DNA of 64,000 nt from Actinomycetota bacterium (GTDB taxonomy: Bacteria > Actinomycetota > Thermoleophilia > BMS3ABIN01), in assembly GCA_016235065.1 (NCBI GenBank), contig JACRMB010000002.1:1-64000 (forward strand), given 5' to 3'. Below the pieces are notes generated by a model, which ran no database searches, had not been told where the DNA came from, and saw only the letters and a list, made by a program, of their open reading frames with translations. Position numbers and translations under genes: made by a program. This document shows positions 44,246 through 54,221 of the stretch, in pieces. The number at the start of each line of letters is the position of its first letter. Within the stretch, counting starts at the first letter, position 1.

Positions 44246-45826
44246 TCAGACGCCGGCGCCGTTCCTGTGGCCCTGGCTGGGGATGGTGAACGTGAAGCAG
44301 CTGCCCTTGCCAGGAGAACTCTCGACCCAGATCCGTCCGCCGTGTAGTTCCACAAGTTTTTTGGTCAGCGCCAGCCCCAGTCCGGTACCTTCATACTTAC
44401 GAGCATATGAGCCTTCGACCTGGAGGAATTCCGAGAAGATGCGCTGCTGGTCTTTTTCGCCGATGCCGATGCCGGTATCCGTCACCGAGATCTCCACGTT
44501 GCCGTCGCTTGCCATGGCGGCGATGGACACTTTGCCACCGGTAGGTGTGAATTTGATGGCGTTGCTGAGCAGGTTGTAAAGGATCTGCTTGAGGCGGGCC
44601 GGGTCCGCTGTGATCGTGTCGACGCCTTCTTCGAGGGCTATCGTGAGACCGATATCCTTCTTTGTGGCGAGCGGTTCGACGACGCTCTTGACCACTGACA
44701 TCGCATCTGAGAGGGACAACCGTTCCGGATGTATGCCAACGGTGCCGGATTCCACCTTGGCCAGGTCGAGGATATCGTTGATCAGCTGCAGCAGATGCTT
44801 GCTCGAGACGACTATGTTGCCAACATATTTCATCTGTCTGCCGTTCAGGGCGCCGTAGGTCTCATCCTCCAGCAGTTCTGAAAAGCCGATTATCGAGTTG
44901 AGCGGTGTGCGCAGCTCATGGCTCATGGTCGCCAGGAACTGGGACTTCAGCCGGTTCGCTTTCTCCAGCTGACGGTTAGTAGCCTGCAGTTCCTGCTCGC
45001 GTGCCTGGATGTCCTTGTTGACCATCTCCAGCTCTCCGACCTTGCCCTTCAGGTCCTCACTCTGGATCTCAAGAGACTCGGTCATGCGATTGACGGAGCG
45101 GCCGAGTTCGCCGAGCTCGTCTTTCGACCTGATCCTGACTCTCTGGCTGAAGTCGCCTTTCGCGACTGCCTGGGTCAGCCGTGCCAGCTTCGCGACCGGT
45201 TTGACCATGTACAGGTTGAGGCTTAGATACAGGAGCACCAGCAGCGCGACTATACCCAACCCGCCTATCAGCATGAATTTGATCTGCTGCTGATAGATGA
45301 GGTTGTCGCGGGGCTCCAGGTACATATAGATGCCGATGGTCGCAGCGGGGACGCCGTCAACCGTAAGTGGAGCAACCGCCTCGATGACCTTGCGGCCGTC
45401 CTTTTCACTTTCGGCGTGGGTTGCCTGGTTGGTCTCCAGCGGCGCGTAATCCTCGGGATCGGCGACTTCGCCGATCTGGTCACGGTTGGTGCTGGCGATG
45501 CGGATGACCTGGTCACCCTCGCGGGCATAGACAGAGATCTTGTTGATATCGGGATTGATCTCGTCCAGCTTCTCGATCTCGCTCTGGAAGTGCTCGTAGC
45601 TGATCTCGTCCAGGGAGTTGGTGTCGGCGCTGAAGAACTGGGCAACCAGGGTGGCGCGTTCCTCGAAATCCTCATTGATGGTGGCGGAGAGGGTATCGAT
45701 GGATATGTAAACCAGTCCACCGATTATGGGGATGCACATGGCCGCCAGCAGCAGGAGGATCTTGGCCCTCAGGCCGAACCTCTTGTTGGCGAAAACTTCT
45801 TCGGTCTCTTCTGGGGGAACTGTCAT
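44246..45826 (-). CDS. Sensor histidine kinase
   Basis: The 526-residue kinase has helix 1 (residues 20-42), an extracytoplasmic dCache-like sensor (to about 182), helix 2 (about 185-205), HAMP, a short coiled coil, HisKA ([20 protein letters not shown]) and HATPase ([33 protein letters not shown]). It resembles the next kinase in its catalytic half but lacks both the haem motif and the receiver. It is the first gene of the signalling cluster. The 45827-46065 stretch upstream shows AT-rich sequence but no convincing promoter. Confidence 0.92.
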   Translation of the reverse strand: MTVPPEETEEVFANKRFGLRAKILLLLAAMCIPIIGGLVYISIDTLSATINEDFEERATLVAQFFSADTNSLDEISYEHFQSEIEKLDEINPDINKISVYAREGDQVIRIASTNRDQIGEVADPEDYAPLETNQATHAESEKDGRKVIEAVAPLTVDGVPAATIGIYMYLEPRDNLIYQQQIKFMLIGGLGIVALLVLLYLSLNLYMVKPVAKLARLTQAVAKGDFSQRVRIRSKDELGELGRSVNRMTESLEIQSEDLKGKVGELEMVNKDIQAREQELQATNRQLEKANRLKSQFLATMSHELRTPLNSIIGFSELLEDETYGALNGRQMKYVGNIVVSSKHLLQLINDILDLAKVESGTVGIHPERLSLSDAMSVVKSVVEPLATKKDIGLTIALEEGVDTITADPARLKQILYNLLSNAIKFTPTGGKVSIAAMASDGNVEISVTDTGIGIGEKDQQRIFSEFLQVEGSYARKYEGTGLGLALTKKLVELHGGRIWVESSPGKGSCFTFTIPSQGHRNGAGV

Positions 45827-46065
45827 TTGATTTTAACCTTTTCCCGCTACGGCTGCCCTTTAATACGGGATTGCGCAGGTAAAACCTTTTCGGAAGCGGG
45901 GGGTTATTTCTGAATGAGCAGGATTCTGGGGAGTGTTGTGATAAAATTCCGCTTCATACCATGTTTTCGACATTTCAAAGTATAACATAGCAACTTTGTT
46001 TGCCATGTAGTCTGCGAATGCCGGAATGGTGCGGGAACGGCGGCTAAAGCCGCTCCTGAACATAA

Positions 46066-46193
46066 TCTCCGAGCGCCTGCTTCTAAGGTCACGCGGCCCG
46101 GCCGCTGATTAGGAAGAGGTAGCCGACGGCTGTCAGCTGGCAGCCAAAGGGTCTGTCCGGAAACAGCCAGGCCTCCCGTGTTTGGAAAGGAGA
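46066..46193 (+). promoter_or_regulatory. Moco-type riboswitch ahead of the molybdopterin genes
   Basis: A structured leader begins with TCTCCGAGCGCC and ends with GGCCTCCCGTG then TTTGGAAAGGAGA, the conserved 5' and 3' blocks I recall for the Moco RNA motif. TCTCC (46066-46070) pairs with GGAGA (46189-46193), closing a 128-base multi-stem structure. The closing strand includes the ribosome site of the first gene, so folding would block translation. The downstream operon makes molybdopterin cofactor, which is the expected regulon. The ligand class (Mo- or W-cofactor) cannot be told from sequence alone. Confidence 0.75.
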
Positions 46194-46200
46194 GAAGTCC

Positions 46201-47370
46201 ATGAGTCGCGCAAGCGGCTGGCAGCCCCCTTTTTCCATAGCCATCCTCGCCGGCGGCGAAAGTTCCCGCATGGGCAGCAACAAGGCTCTGAAGATCCTCA
46301 GCGGCAAGCCGGTGATCTCCCATCTTCTGGACTCCCTCAAGCCGCTAACCGGTGACATCTTCATCGCTGCCGGTGACGTGGCGGCTTATGAGGATCTCGG
46401 TTTCCCCATCCGTGGCGACCAGTATGCACAGAAGGCTTCGCTTGTGGGCATATACTCAGCCCTGGCAGCCTCAGGCAATGAATTATGCTTTACGGTCGCC
46501 TGCGACATGCCGTTCACAGAACCCTCCCTGGTGATGCACCTCGCAGGACTGGCTTCAGGTCATGATGCAGTCGTACCGGTCAGCCAGCGGGGAAGGGAGC
46601 CACTGCACGCATTTTATTCACGGGCCTGCCTGGGACGCATGCGCAACCGCATCGAAAGCGGCGAGCTGGCGCTGCACGACCTGCTGGATTCACTGGATGT
46701 CAGGTACGTGGACATGGTCGAGCTGGCTCCTCTATGCGATCCCGGTATGGTCTTCCTGAATGTGAACACCGTGGTCGACCTGGAGGAAGCCTCACGGTTG
46801 CTGCCGCGCATGCAGAAGCGCCGCGAGCAGGCCTGGTTCGCCGACGCCGGACCCGAACGGCCGCCGGTCGTCTGTTTTGTCGGCGCCAAGGATTCAGGCA
46901 AGACCACATTTCTGGAGAAACTGATCCCCATACTGTGCAGACGCGGGGTCGAGGTCGCCTGCATCAAGCACGATGCCCATGGATTCACCATGGATCAGGA
47001 GGGTACCGACACCTGGAGGTTCGCCAGGGCAGGAGCAAGAAAAGTGACTATCTCATCGCCGGCCGCGGTGGCTTCACTGGAGGAGGTCGGCAGGGAACGC
47101 GACCTGGCTGACCTGTATGAAGCAGTCGCCGACGATGTCGATCTGGTGATTGCAGAGGGATTCAAAACATCGGGCGCCGACCGTATAGAGGTCAACCGGG
47201 GCAAGTGCCGCCTGGTCTGTCCGGAGCAGGAGCTGGTGGCAGTGATCTCGGACCGGCCGGACGCAGCCCGGACAATCCCTGTTTTCGATCTGGAGGATGT
47301 GGAGGCAGTCGCCAACCTGATCATGATCCGCTATGGATTAGGGGATGGAACCGGGAGGGCCGGCACATGA
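46201..47370 (+). CDS. mobA: MobA-MobB fusion (molybdopterin guanylyltransferase)
   Basis: The 389-residue protein joins two activities. Residues 1-210 are MobA: AILAGGESSRMGSNKALKIL (GTP-binding signature), ACDMPFTEPSL and FLNVNT. Residues 222-375 are MobB, a P-loop GTPase (FVGAKDSGKTTFLEKLIPIL, IKHDAHGF, IAEGFK). Together they attach GMP to molybdopterin to make the bis-MGD cofactor used by formate dehydrogenase. Its ribosome site lies inside the predicted riboswitch closing stem. The stop overlaps the moaA start (ATGA). Confidence 0.93.
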   Translation: MSRASGWQPPFSIAILAGGESSRMGSNKALKILSGKPVISHLLDSLKPLTGDIFIAAGDVAAYEDLGFPIRGDQYAQKASLVGIYSALAASGNELCFTVACDMPFTEPSLVMHLAGLASGHDAVVPVSQRGREPLHAFYSRACLGRMRNRIESGELALHDLLDSLDVRYVDMVELAPLCDPGMVFLNVNTVVDLEEASRLLPRMQKRREQAWFADAGPERPPVVCFVGAKDSGKTTFLEKLIPILCRRGVEVACIKHDAHGFTMDQEGTDTWRFARAGARKVTISSPAAVASLEEVGRERDLADLYEAVADDVDLVIAEGFKTSGADRIEVNRGKCRLVCPEQELVAVISDRPDAARTIPVFDLEDVEAVANLIMIRYGLGDGTGRAGT

Positions 47371-48371
47371 TCGATAAGACTTCGAGCCCACACGCGCATA
47401 GCAGAACCGGCAACCAGGGCTGCGCAGGCAGGCGTATGATCGACTACCTGCGCATCTCCATCACTGACCGTTGCAATTATCGCTGCCGGTACTGCATGCC
47501 GCCTGAAGGGGTGAATCCCATGGGCCATGATGAGATCCTCAGTTTCGAGGAGATCGTCAGGTTTGCCGAGGCGGCGGTCGAGGCGGGTGTATCACGGGTC
47601 CGGATCACCGGCGGTGAACCCCTCGTGCGCCGCGGCAATGTAGATCTCGTCCAGAGGCTGGCAGCCGTGCCCGGCATCGTCGACCTTTCACTGACCACTA
47701 ACGGCTCCATGCTTGAGGGCCAGGCGGCAGAGCTTCACGCAGCCGGACTTTCACGGCTCAATATCAGCATCGACAGCCTCGACCCGGAGCGCTTTTCGCG
47801 GATAACCGGTGGCGGCCGTCTGGCGCCGGTGCTGTCGGGGCTCGACAGCGCCCTCGAAGCCGGGTTCGCGCCGGTGAAAGTAAACGCGGTGGCGCTGGAA
47901 GGCATCGAGGACGATCTCGAGGATTTTGTGGCGCTGACCAGGGAGCGGCCGGTGCATGTGCGATTTATCGAATATATGCCCATCGGCCTGAGGATGGGTG
48001 GCTTGTGGAAATTCGTCCCTCGCGAACAGCTGCTGTCGGGGCTTGAGGCATTCGGCGACCTGCGGCCGGTGGCATCTCCGGGCGGCGGCGGACCCGCCCG
48101 TTACTTCAAGTTCGCCGGGGCTGAGGGCACCATCGGTTTCATCAGCTCCATGAGCGACCATTTCTGTTCCCGCTGCAACCGGCTACGTCTTACAGCTGAT
48201 GGCAGGCTGCGCAACTGCCTGTTCTCAGATGAAGAAGTCGATATAAGGCCTCACATCGGCGGCGGCCGGAGCGGACTGACCAGGCTTATCCTCGATTCAA
48301 TGAACAGCAAGAAGTTTGACCGGGCCGGCGCGCAGCCCGGATGCCGGACGATGTCACAGATCGGAGGCTGA
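47367..48371 (+). CDS. moaA: GTP 3',8-cyclase MoaA
   Basis: The 334-residue radical-SAM enzyme carries the N-terminal cluster [11 protein letters not shown]-binding [11 protein letters not shown], the second cluster [20 protein letters not shown] and the C-terminal Gly-Gly tail (SQIGG) needed for activity. It makes the first intermediate of molybdopterin synthesis together with MoaC. The start is the ATG at 47367, overlapping the mobA stop; the first 22 residues are poorly conserved. Confidence 0.96.
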   Translation: MIDKTSSPHAHSRTGNQGCAGRRMIDYLRISITDRCNYRCRYCMPPEGVNPMGHDEILSFEEIVRFAEAAVEAGVSRVRITGGEPLVRRGNVDLVQRLAAVPGIVDLSLTTNGSMLEGQAAELHAAGLSRLNISIDSLDPERFSRITGGGRLAPVLSGLDSALEAGFAPVKVNAVALEGIEDDLEDFVALTRERPVHVRFIEYMPIGLRMGGLWKFVPREQLLSGLEAFGDLRPVASPGGGGPARYFKFAGAEGTIGFISSMSDHFCSRCNRLRLTADGRLRNCLFSDEEVDIRPHIGGGRSGLTRLILDSMNSKKFDRAGAQPGCRTMSQIGG

Positions 48372-48373
48372 AT

Positions 48374-48865
48374 ATGGCCGACCGGAAGATGAAGATTCCA
48401 GGCGGCGGCGATTTTTCGCACTTGGATTCCACCGGCCGGGCGCGGATGGTCGATGTGGGTGGCAAGCCCGATACGGCCCGCCTGGCCCGCGCCAGCGCCC
48501 GGGTGACCATGGCGCCGGAGACCCTGCGGCTGCTGGTGGAGCAGGCGCTGCCGAAGGGCGATGTGCTGGCGGTGGCGCGGGTAGCCGGCATCATGGCCGC
48601 AAAGGAGACCGCGAGGCTGATCCCCATGTGCCATCCACTCAACCTGACCAATGTTGCAGTGGACTTCGAGATAGACGGCGAAGCTTCGGCCGTATTCGTC
48701 GAAGCTTCTGCCAGCCTGACCGGCAAGACCGGCGTCGAGATGGAAGCGTTGACGGCGGCCTCGGTGGCGGCGCTTACTATATATGACATGTGCAAGGCCG
48801 TGGATCCGGGGATGGTCATCGGGGATATCCGGGTGCTGGAGAAATCCGGGGGGAAGTCAGACTGA
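48374..48865 (+). CDS. moaC: Cyclic pyranopterin monophosphate synthase MoaC
   Basis: The 163-residue enzyme shows [39 protein letters not shown] and [20 protein letters not shown], the three conserved blocks of MoaC. It completes formation of cyclic pyranopterin monophosphate after MoaA. The ATG lies two bases after the moaA stop. Confidence 0.96.
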   Translation: MADRKMKIPGGGDFSHLDSTGRARMVDVGGKPDTARLARASARVTMAPETLRLLVEQALPKGDVLAVARVAGIMAAKETARLIPMCHPLNLTNVAVDFEIDGEASAVFVEASASLTGKTGVEMEALTAASVAALTIYDMCKAVDPGMVIGDIRVLEKSGGKSD

Positions 48866-48866
48866 C

Positions 48867-49841
48867 ATGGGCCAGATCGTATCCATCAACATCTCAGCTC
48901 AAAAGGGCGAGCGCAAGAAGCCGGCCGGGTCGGCCCAGCTTGTTGCCGGGCATGGCATCGAGGGCGACGGGCATGCAGGGGAATGGCATCGCCAGGTGAG
49001 CCTGCTTGCCATCGAGAGCATCGAGATCATGCGGGCGAAGGGGCTGGATGTCGGCCCGGGTGATTTTGCCGAGAACATCACCACCGAAGGCATCGACCTG
49101 GTATCGCTGCCGGTCGGGACACGGCTGCATCTGGGCTCAGTCCTGCTGGAGGTGACCCAGATCGGCAAGGAATGCCACGACCGCTGCGAGATCTATCGCC
49201 AGGCCGGTGACTGCGTGATGCCGCGGGAGGGAATCTTCGCAATGGTACTTACAAGCGGTGTCATCAAAGAGGGGGAGACTATAGAAGCCCGTGAGGATGA
49301 TGGGAATATCCTGTTCGACGATGCCGATTCGGGTCGCTCAGATATATTGCGGGATGTCACAGCGGCTGTCGTCACCGTGAGCGACAAGGGGTTCAGCGGC
49401 GAGCGTGAGGATGGCAGCGGCGATATGCTGGAAAAGCTGCTCCGGGATGCCGGCGCCACCAGCGTCGTCAGGGTCATCGTGCCGGACGAGCGGCAGCAGA
49501 TCGCTGAGGCATTGACGCGGCTCTGCCGGAAGGAAGCCACCAGCCTCGTCATCACCACTGGCGGCACCGGGCTGGTTGCCCGTGATGTGACTCCCGAAGC
49601 GACGCTCGATGTCCTCGATCGCGAGGCACCCGGTTTTTCCGAGGCGATCCGTCGCGAGTCGACGAAGATCACGCCGCGGGCGATGCTATCCCGGTCTGTC
49701 AGCGGCATCTGCGGAGATTCCCTGGTGATCAACTTCCCTGGCAGCCCCAAGGCCTGCGCCGAGTCTTTCGCCATAATCAGGCCGGTCCTCGGCCATGCCC
49801 TGGCCCTGCTGGCCGGCCGCGGCAGCGAGTGTGCCCGCTAA
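48867..49841 (+). CDS. MOSC domain-MogA/MoaB fusion
   Basis: The 324-residue protein has an N-terminal MOSC domain (residues 1-140; VAGHGIEGDGHAGEWHRQVS, the conserved Cys in IGKECHDRCEI) and a C-terminal MogA/MoaB molybdopterin-binding domain (residues 155-320; TVSDKGFSGEREDGSGDMLE, TTGGTGLVARDVTPEA, FPGSPKACAE). The Mog part adenylylates molybdopterin before metal insertion. MOSC domains handle Mo-cofactor sulfur. The ATG at 48867 follows the moaC stop by one base. It ends the first Moco transcription unit. Confidence 0.92.
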   Translation: MGQIVSINISAQKGERKKPAGSAQLVAGHGIEGDGHAGEWHRQVSLLAIESIEIMRAKGLDVGPGDFAENITTEGIDLVSLPVGTRLHLGSVLLEVTQIGKECHDRCEIYRQAGDCVMPREGIFAMVLTSGVIKEGETIEAREDDGNILFDDADSGRSDILRDVTAAVVTVSDKGFSGEREDGSGDMLEKLLRDAGATSVVRVIVPDERQQIAEALTRLCRKEATSLVITTGGTGLVARDVTPEATLDVLDREAPGFSEAIRRESTKITPRAMLSRSVSGICGDSLVINFPGSPKACAESFAIIRPVLGHALALLAGRGSECAR

Positions 49842-49878
49842 GCGGCGCATATTCTTCCCGGAAAAGCACCTTATTTAC

Positions 49879-49908
49879 TTGCAATTGAAAAAACAATTCT
49901 GATATCCT
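49879..49908 (+). promoter_or_regulatory. Possible promoter of the riboswitch-fdh unit
   Basis: TTGCAA (49879-49884) and TATCCT (49903-49908) are 18 bp apart and would start transcription just in front of the ZTP aptamer. Both boxes match only four of six consensus bases, so the call rests mainly on position. Confidence 0.4.
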
Positions 49909-49911
49909 TGC

Positions 49912-50034
49912 GCCCAAGAGGTGTGACTGGCGTAAGGTGGGGAACCACTCGGAAGCACCTCCGCTGGCAGAAAAGCCAGCCGATTGGCCGGACGCCTGGG
50001 CCCTCCAGAACTTTGGATGGCTTGGGTGTTTTTT
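49912..50034 (+). promoter_or_regulatory. ZTP (pfl-motif) riboswitch with intrinsic terminator
   Basis: The sequence contains the conserved pfl-motif blocks: GTGACTGGCG, the GGTGG/CCAC hairpin, CGGAAGCACC and the 3' block ACGCCTGGGCC. GCCCA (49912-49916) can pair with TGGGC (49997-50001) in the bound form. The same 3' segment can instead pair as GCCTGGGCC with GGCTTGGGT (49994-50027), followed by six T residues (50029-50034), which makes a terminator. The two folds exclude each other, so ligand binding should allow read-through. ZTP and ZMP signal shortage of 10-formyl-tetrahydrofolate. The downstream gene is a formate dehydrogenase. Confidence 0.8.
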
Positions 50035-50084
50035 AATCCCCGGAGCCCTTCCACCGGACCTTTGCCGACGTCAGAAAGGGAATA

Positions 50085-53000
50085 ATGGCCGATCTACCAC
50101 ATCACGAGATAATCTCCGAAGGCGGCCCGCTTGTCAGGTTCTTTATCGATGGCCGCTATCTGCAGGTAAATCCCCGGATGACTATTCTCGAGGCCGCGCA
50201 GGCTAACGGCATCGAGATCCCTACCCTCTGCAGCGATCCAAGGCTGGCGCCTTCTGGCCGCTGTGGCCTCTGTCTTGTGGAAGTGGTAGGCGATGGCATC
50301 GTCAATTCCTGCCAGACTCCTGTGGCCGACGGCATGGAGGTCGTCAGCGAGAGCCCGGAGATCGCCGAAGCCCGGCGCAAGAAGCTCAACGAGTACCTGA
50401 CCAGGCATAACGCCTATTGCGAACCACCCTGCCACAACGCCTGCCCGGCGCGGATCGACATCCCTGCTTACCTGGCGGCGATAGCCCGTGGCGATGATGC
50501 CGAGGCTATCAGGATCGTCAAGAAGAGGCTCCCTCTGCCACGGATAATCGGCCGGGTCTGCCCCCGCCCCTGCGAGAGCGCCTGCCGCCGCACCCAGGTC
50601 GACGAGGAACCGGTGGCTATTTGCCAGCTCAAGCGTTTCGCCGGCGACAAGTCGCTGGCAGACGGCACCCGCATCCCGGAAGAGACCGCGCCGGCTACCG
50701 GCAGGAAGGTCGCCGTAATCGGCGCCGGGCCCTCGGGTCTATCCGCCGCTTATTTTATGGCCCTCGACGGGCACCAGGTGACTATTTTCGAAGCAAACTC
50801 CCAGGCCGGAGGCATGACCCTTACCGGCATTCCGCCTTTCCGGCTTCCCCGCAAGGTGATCCAGGAAGAGGTGGATGACATCCTGGCGCTCGGTGTCGAG
50901 CTGAGACTCAACCAGCGCCTGGGCAGGGATCTCACTCTGGAGAGCCTGAAGTCAGATGGTTACGACGCCGTCTACCTGGCTATCGGAGCCCAGCACGGTT
51001 CAACCGGCAGGATTGAGAACGCCGAAGTCCCGGGAGTCATCTCGGCTGTCGATTTTCTGGAGAGCAGCAACAGGGGCGGCTGGGAGACGGCTCTTGGCAG
51101 GACCCTGATCATCGGCGGCGGCTTCACCGCCATGGATGCCGCCCGGTCCGCGCTACGACTCGGCGCTGATGAGGTCACCGTTGTCTACCGCCGCTCTCGC
51201 GAGGAGATGCCGGCGACGAAGGAAGAGGTCAACGAGACCGAAGCTGAAGGCGCCAGTCTTTCACTGCTGACGGCGCCGCTTTCGGTAGTCAGTGACAGCG
51301 GCCGCGTCTCCGGCGTCCTCTGCCAGAAGATGGAGCTGGGCGAGCCCGATGAGAGCGGCAGGCGCAGTCCCGAACCGGTCGCCGGCTCCGATTTCACCAT
51401 CGATGCGGATACGATAATCCTCGCCATCGGCCAGAAGGTCGATCCTGAAGGCCTGGAACCTGCCCTGACGCTGACCCGATGGGGCACGGTCGAAGCCGAT
51501 CAGCGCACTCTTGGGACCAGTATGGAAGGAATCTTCGCCGGAGGCGACTGCGAGACCGGTCCCGCCACGGTAGTCGAGGGCATCGCCGCCGGCCGCAGGG
51601 CCGCGGTGGCTATAGGCGCCTACCTGGCTGGCGAGGACCCGGATGAAGTCTGCGCGTCACCTGCGGCCGGCCTCAAGCGCCGCAAGCCCAAGACTTTCGA
51701 CATCGGCGCCAAGCCGCTGTCCGACGAAAAACGCCACCACATGCCTGAGCTGGCTGTGGAAGAACGAAAGAATTTTAAGGAAATCGAACTGGGCTATGAA
51801 GAAGCTTCCGCCAGGGCCGAGGCGGCCCGCTGCATGCAGTGCAGCTGCCACGCGGTCTCTGACTGTGAGCTCAGGCGTCTTTCCATCAGATATGGCGCCG
51901 GCACGACCGAGTTCAGGGGAGAAGGACAGTTCCCGCTCTTCGACGGTTCGCCCATCCTGCAGCTCGACCGCAAGCGCTGCATCAAGTGCCACAGCTGCGT
52001 CCAGATCTGCCGCGAGCTCGAGCAATATGGTGTATACGAGGTGGATGATGACGAGTATCCGGCACTCAAGGGTGAGACCTACCGGGATTCCGGTTGCGTC
52101 TCCTGCGGCCAGTGTATCGATGTCTGTCCGACCGGCGCCCTGGTCAACGTCCAGCTGAAGGACCACCGCGAGTGGGAGATCAAGCGGGTACGCACCACAT
52201 GTCCTCTATGTGGTACTGGTTGCAACTTCGACCTCAACGTCAAGGACGGCAGGGTCGTCGGTGTCACCTCAAATGCCGATTCGCCGGTGAACAACCGCGC
52301 GCTCTGCGTCAAGGGAAGGTTCCATTCAGACATGATCCACAGCCCGGAGCGGCTGACTGCGCCACTGATCAAAAAAGATGGCGCCTTCGAAGAGGCGACC
52401 TGGGATGAGGCTCTCGACCTGGTGGCCGCCAGCCTCACGAAGATAAAGGAGCGGGATGGCTCCGACGCACTGGCGGCCCTCAGCTCGGCGCGGTGCACCA
52501 ACGAGGAAAACTGGCTGATGCAGAAGTTCATGAGGGTGGTGATGGGCACCAATAACGTTGATCATTGTGCCCGCACTTGACACGCTCCCACTGTGGCCGG
52601 TCTGGCCATATCGTTTGGAAGCGGCGCCATGACGAACTCCATCAACGAGGTGGGTTTCTACGACGCGATGTTCATCATCGGGTCCAATGCCACCGAGGCA
52701 CACCCCATAATCGGCAACAAGATGAAACGCGCCGCTCGCCGTGGCGCCAGGCTGATAGTGGCCGATCCACGCCATATCGAGCTGGTTGATTTCGCCGAAC
52801 TCTGGCTGCAGATCAGGCCCGGCACCGACGCCGCGCTGGTCAATGGCATGATCAACATCATCATCAGCGAAGGCTGGTCCGACCAGGCTTTCATCGAAGA
52901 GCGCTGCGAGAATTACGACGAGTTGTGGCGCGTCGTCCAGAAATATACTCCGGAGATGGTAAGCGGGATCACCGGCGTCCCGGAGGAGAAGCTCTTCCAG

Positions 53001-54200
53001 GCGGCGGAGATCTATGCGAACACCCGCAAGGCCGGCATCTTCTACACCCTCGGCATCACCGAGCATACGACCGGCACGGCCAACGTCATGAACCTGGCCA
53101 ACCTGGCGATGGTAACCGGCCATGTGGGCGTCGAGCACGCCGGCGTCAATCCCCTCCGCGGACAGAACAACGTCCAGGGAGCCTGCGACATGGGCGCGCT
53201 GCCTAATCTGCTGCCGGGTTACAGGTCTGTCGTTGTCGAGGAGAACCGCGATTATTTCGAGAAGGAATGGGGCGGCGCGATCAACAATCTGTCCGGCCTG
53301 CGCATCCCGGAGATGTTCGACGAGATGCTGGAAGGCAAACTGAAGGGCATGTATATCATGGGCGAGGATCCGGTTCTTACCGATGCCGACGCCAACCACG
53401 TCCGCAAGGCCATGGCCGAACTCGAGTTCCTGGTCGTCCAGGATATCTTCCTGACCGAGACCGCCAAACTGGCGGATGTCGTCCTTCCGGCTGCCTGTTA
53501 CGCGGAAAAGGACGGCACCTTCACCAATACCGAGCGACGGGTGCAGAGGGTCACCAAGGCCGTCGAGGCTCCTGGCGACGCCCGCCCTGACTGGGAGATC
53601 ATCTGCGACCTCTCCGGACGTCTTGGCTACGAGATGAGCTACGACACGCCGGAGGCGATATTCGATGAAGTCAGGGAGATGACGCCATCCTATGGTGGCA
53701 TAACCTATGACCGCCTGGCCGTAGCCGGCCTGCAATGGCCCTGCCCGGACATCAACCATCCCGGCACGCCCTACCTTCACGAGTGTACCTTCCCCAGGGG
53801 CAAAGGACTCCTTCAGGGAATCGAGTACGAAGCGCCGGCGGAACTCACCAGCGAGGAATACCCGATCCTGCTGACTACCGGACGCATGCTCTACCATTAC
53901 AACGTCTCCACCCGCAATTCCGGCACCCTTGAATCGCTGCGGCCCCACGAGCTGGCCGAGATCAATCCGGTCGATGCTGAACAGATCGGCGTAGCCGACG
54001 GCGAAGAGATGAGAGTCTCTTCCCGGCGCGGTTCCGTGGTGACCCGTGTGATCGTCACCGACCGGGTTCCGCCGGGGATAGTTTTCATGACCTTCCACTA
54101 CTGGGAGACAGCGGTCAATGAGCTGACCAATTCCGCTTTCGACCCGGTCACGAAGACCGCCGAGTACAAGGTCTGCGCTGTGAAGATCGAAAAAGCCTGA
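50085..54200 (+). CDS. fdhA: Selenocysteine formate dehydrogenase alpha with fused GltD-type flavoprotein
   Basis: This is one 1371-residue protein read through an in-frame TGA at 52578-52580 (Sec 832, in CARTUHAPTVAGLA, the formate dehydrogenase active-site motif). The domain order is: 2Fe-2S ferredoxin (Cys 49, 60, 63, 76); a Cys-rich link (CEPPCHNACP); a GltD/NfnB-like FAD/NAD(P) domain with two Rossmann motifs (about residues 206 and 340); two 4Fe-4S motifs (CIKCHSCVQIC near 632, CVSCGQCIDVCP near 671); and a bis-MGD catalytic domain with its own cluster (CPLCGTGCNFD near 706) and a C-terminal MGD-binding domain. A hairpin after the TGA fits a SECIS. It oxidises formate or reduces CO2. 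No separate beta or gamma subunit lies nearby. The start is the ATG behind AAAGGG. Confidence 0.93.
52578..52610 (+). promoter_or_regulatory. UGA selenocysteine codon and bacterial SECIS hairpin
   Basis: TGA at 52578-52580 is followed after 11 bases by a 7-bp stem (52592-52598 with 52604-52610, including one G.T pair). The loop GGTCT equals the apical loop of the E. coli fdhF SECIS, where SelB binds. Coding sequence continues in the same frame on both sides. Confidence 0.9.
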
Positions 54201-54221
54201 GCAAATCGAAGGAAGCCTCGA

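Noticed and set aside
45990-46005. A second sigma54 promoter upstream of the kinase cluster (minus strand, TGGCAA...TTGC)
   Set aside because: The spacing between GG and GC is 11 bases instead of 10, and the -24 element is imperfect.
50085-54200. Two separate genes: an 831-residue flavoprotein and a 535-residue molybdopterin oxidoreductase
   Set aside because: Both lie in one frame, the break is a single TGA at the selenocysteine position of formate dehydrogenases, and a SECIS hairpin follows. One read-through protein explains everything.
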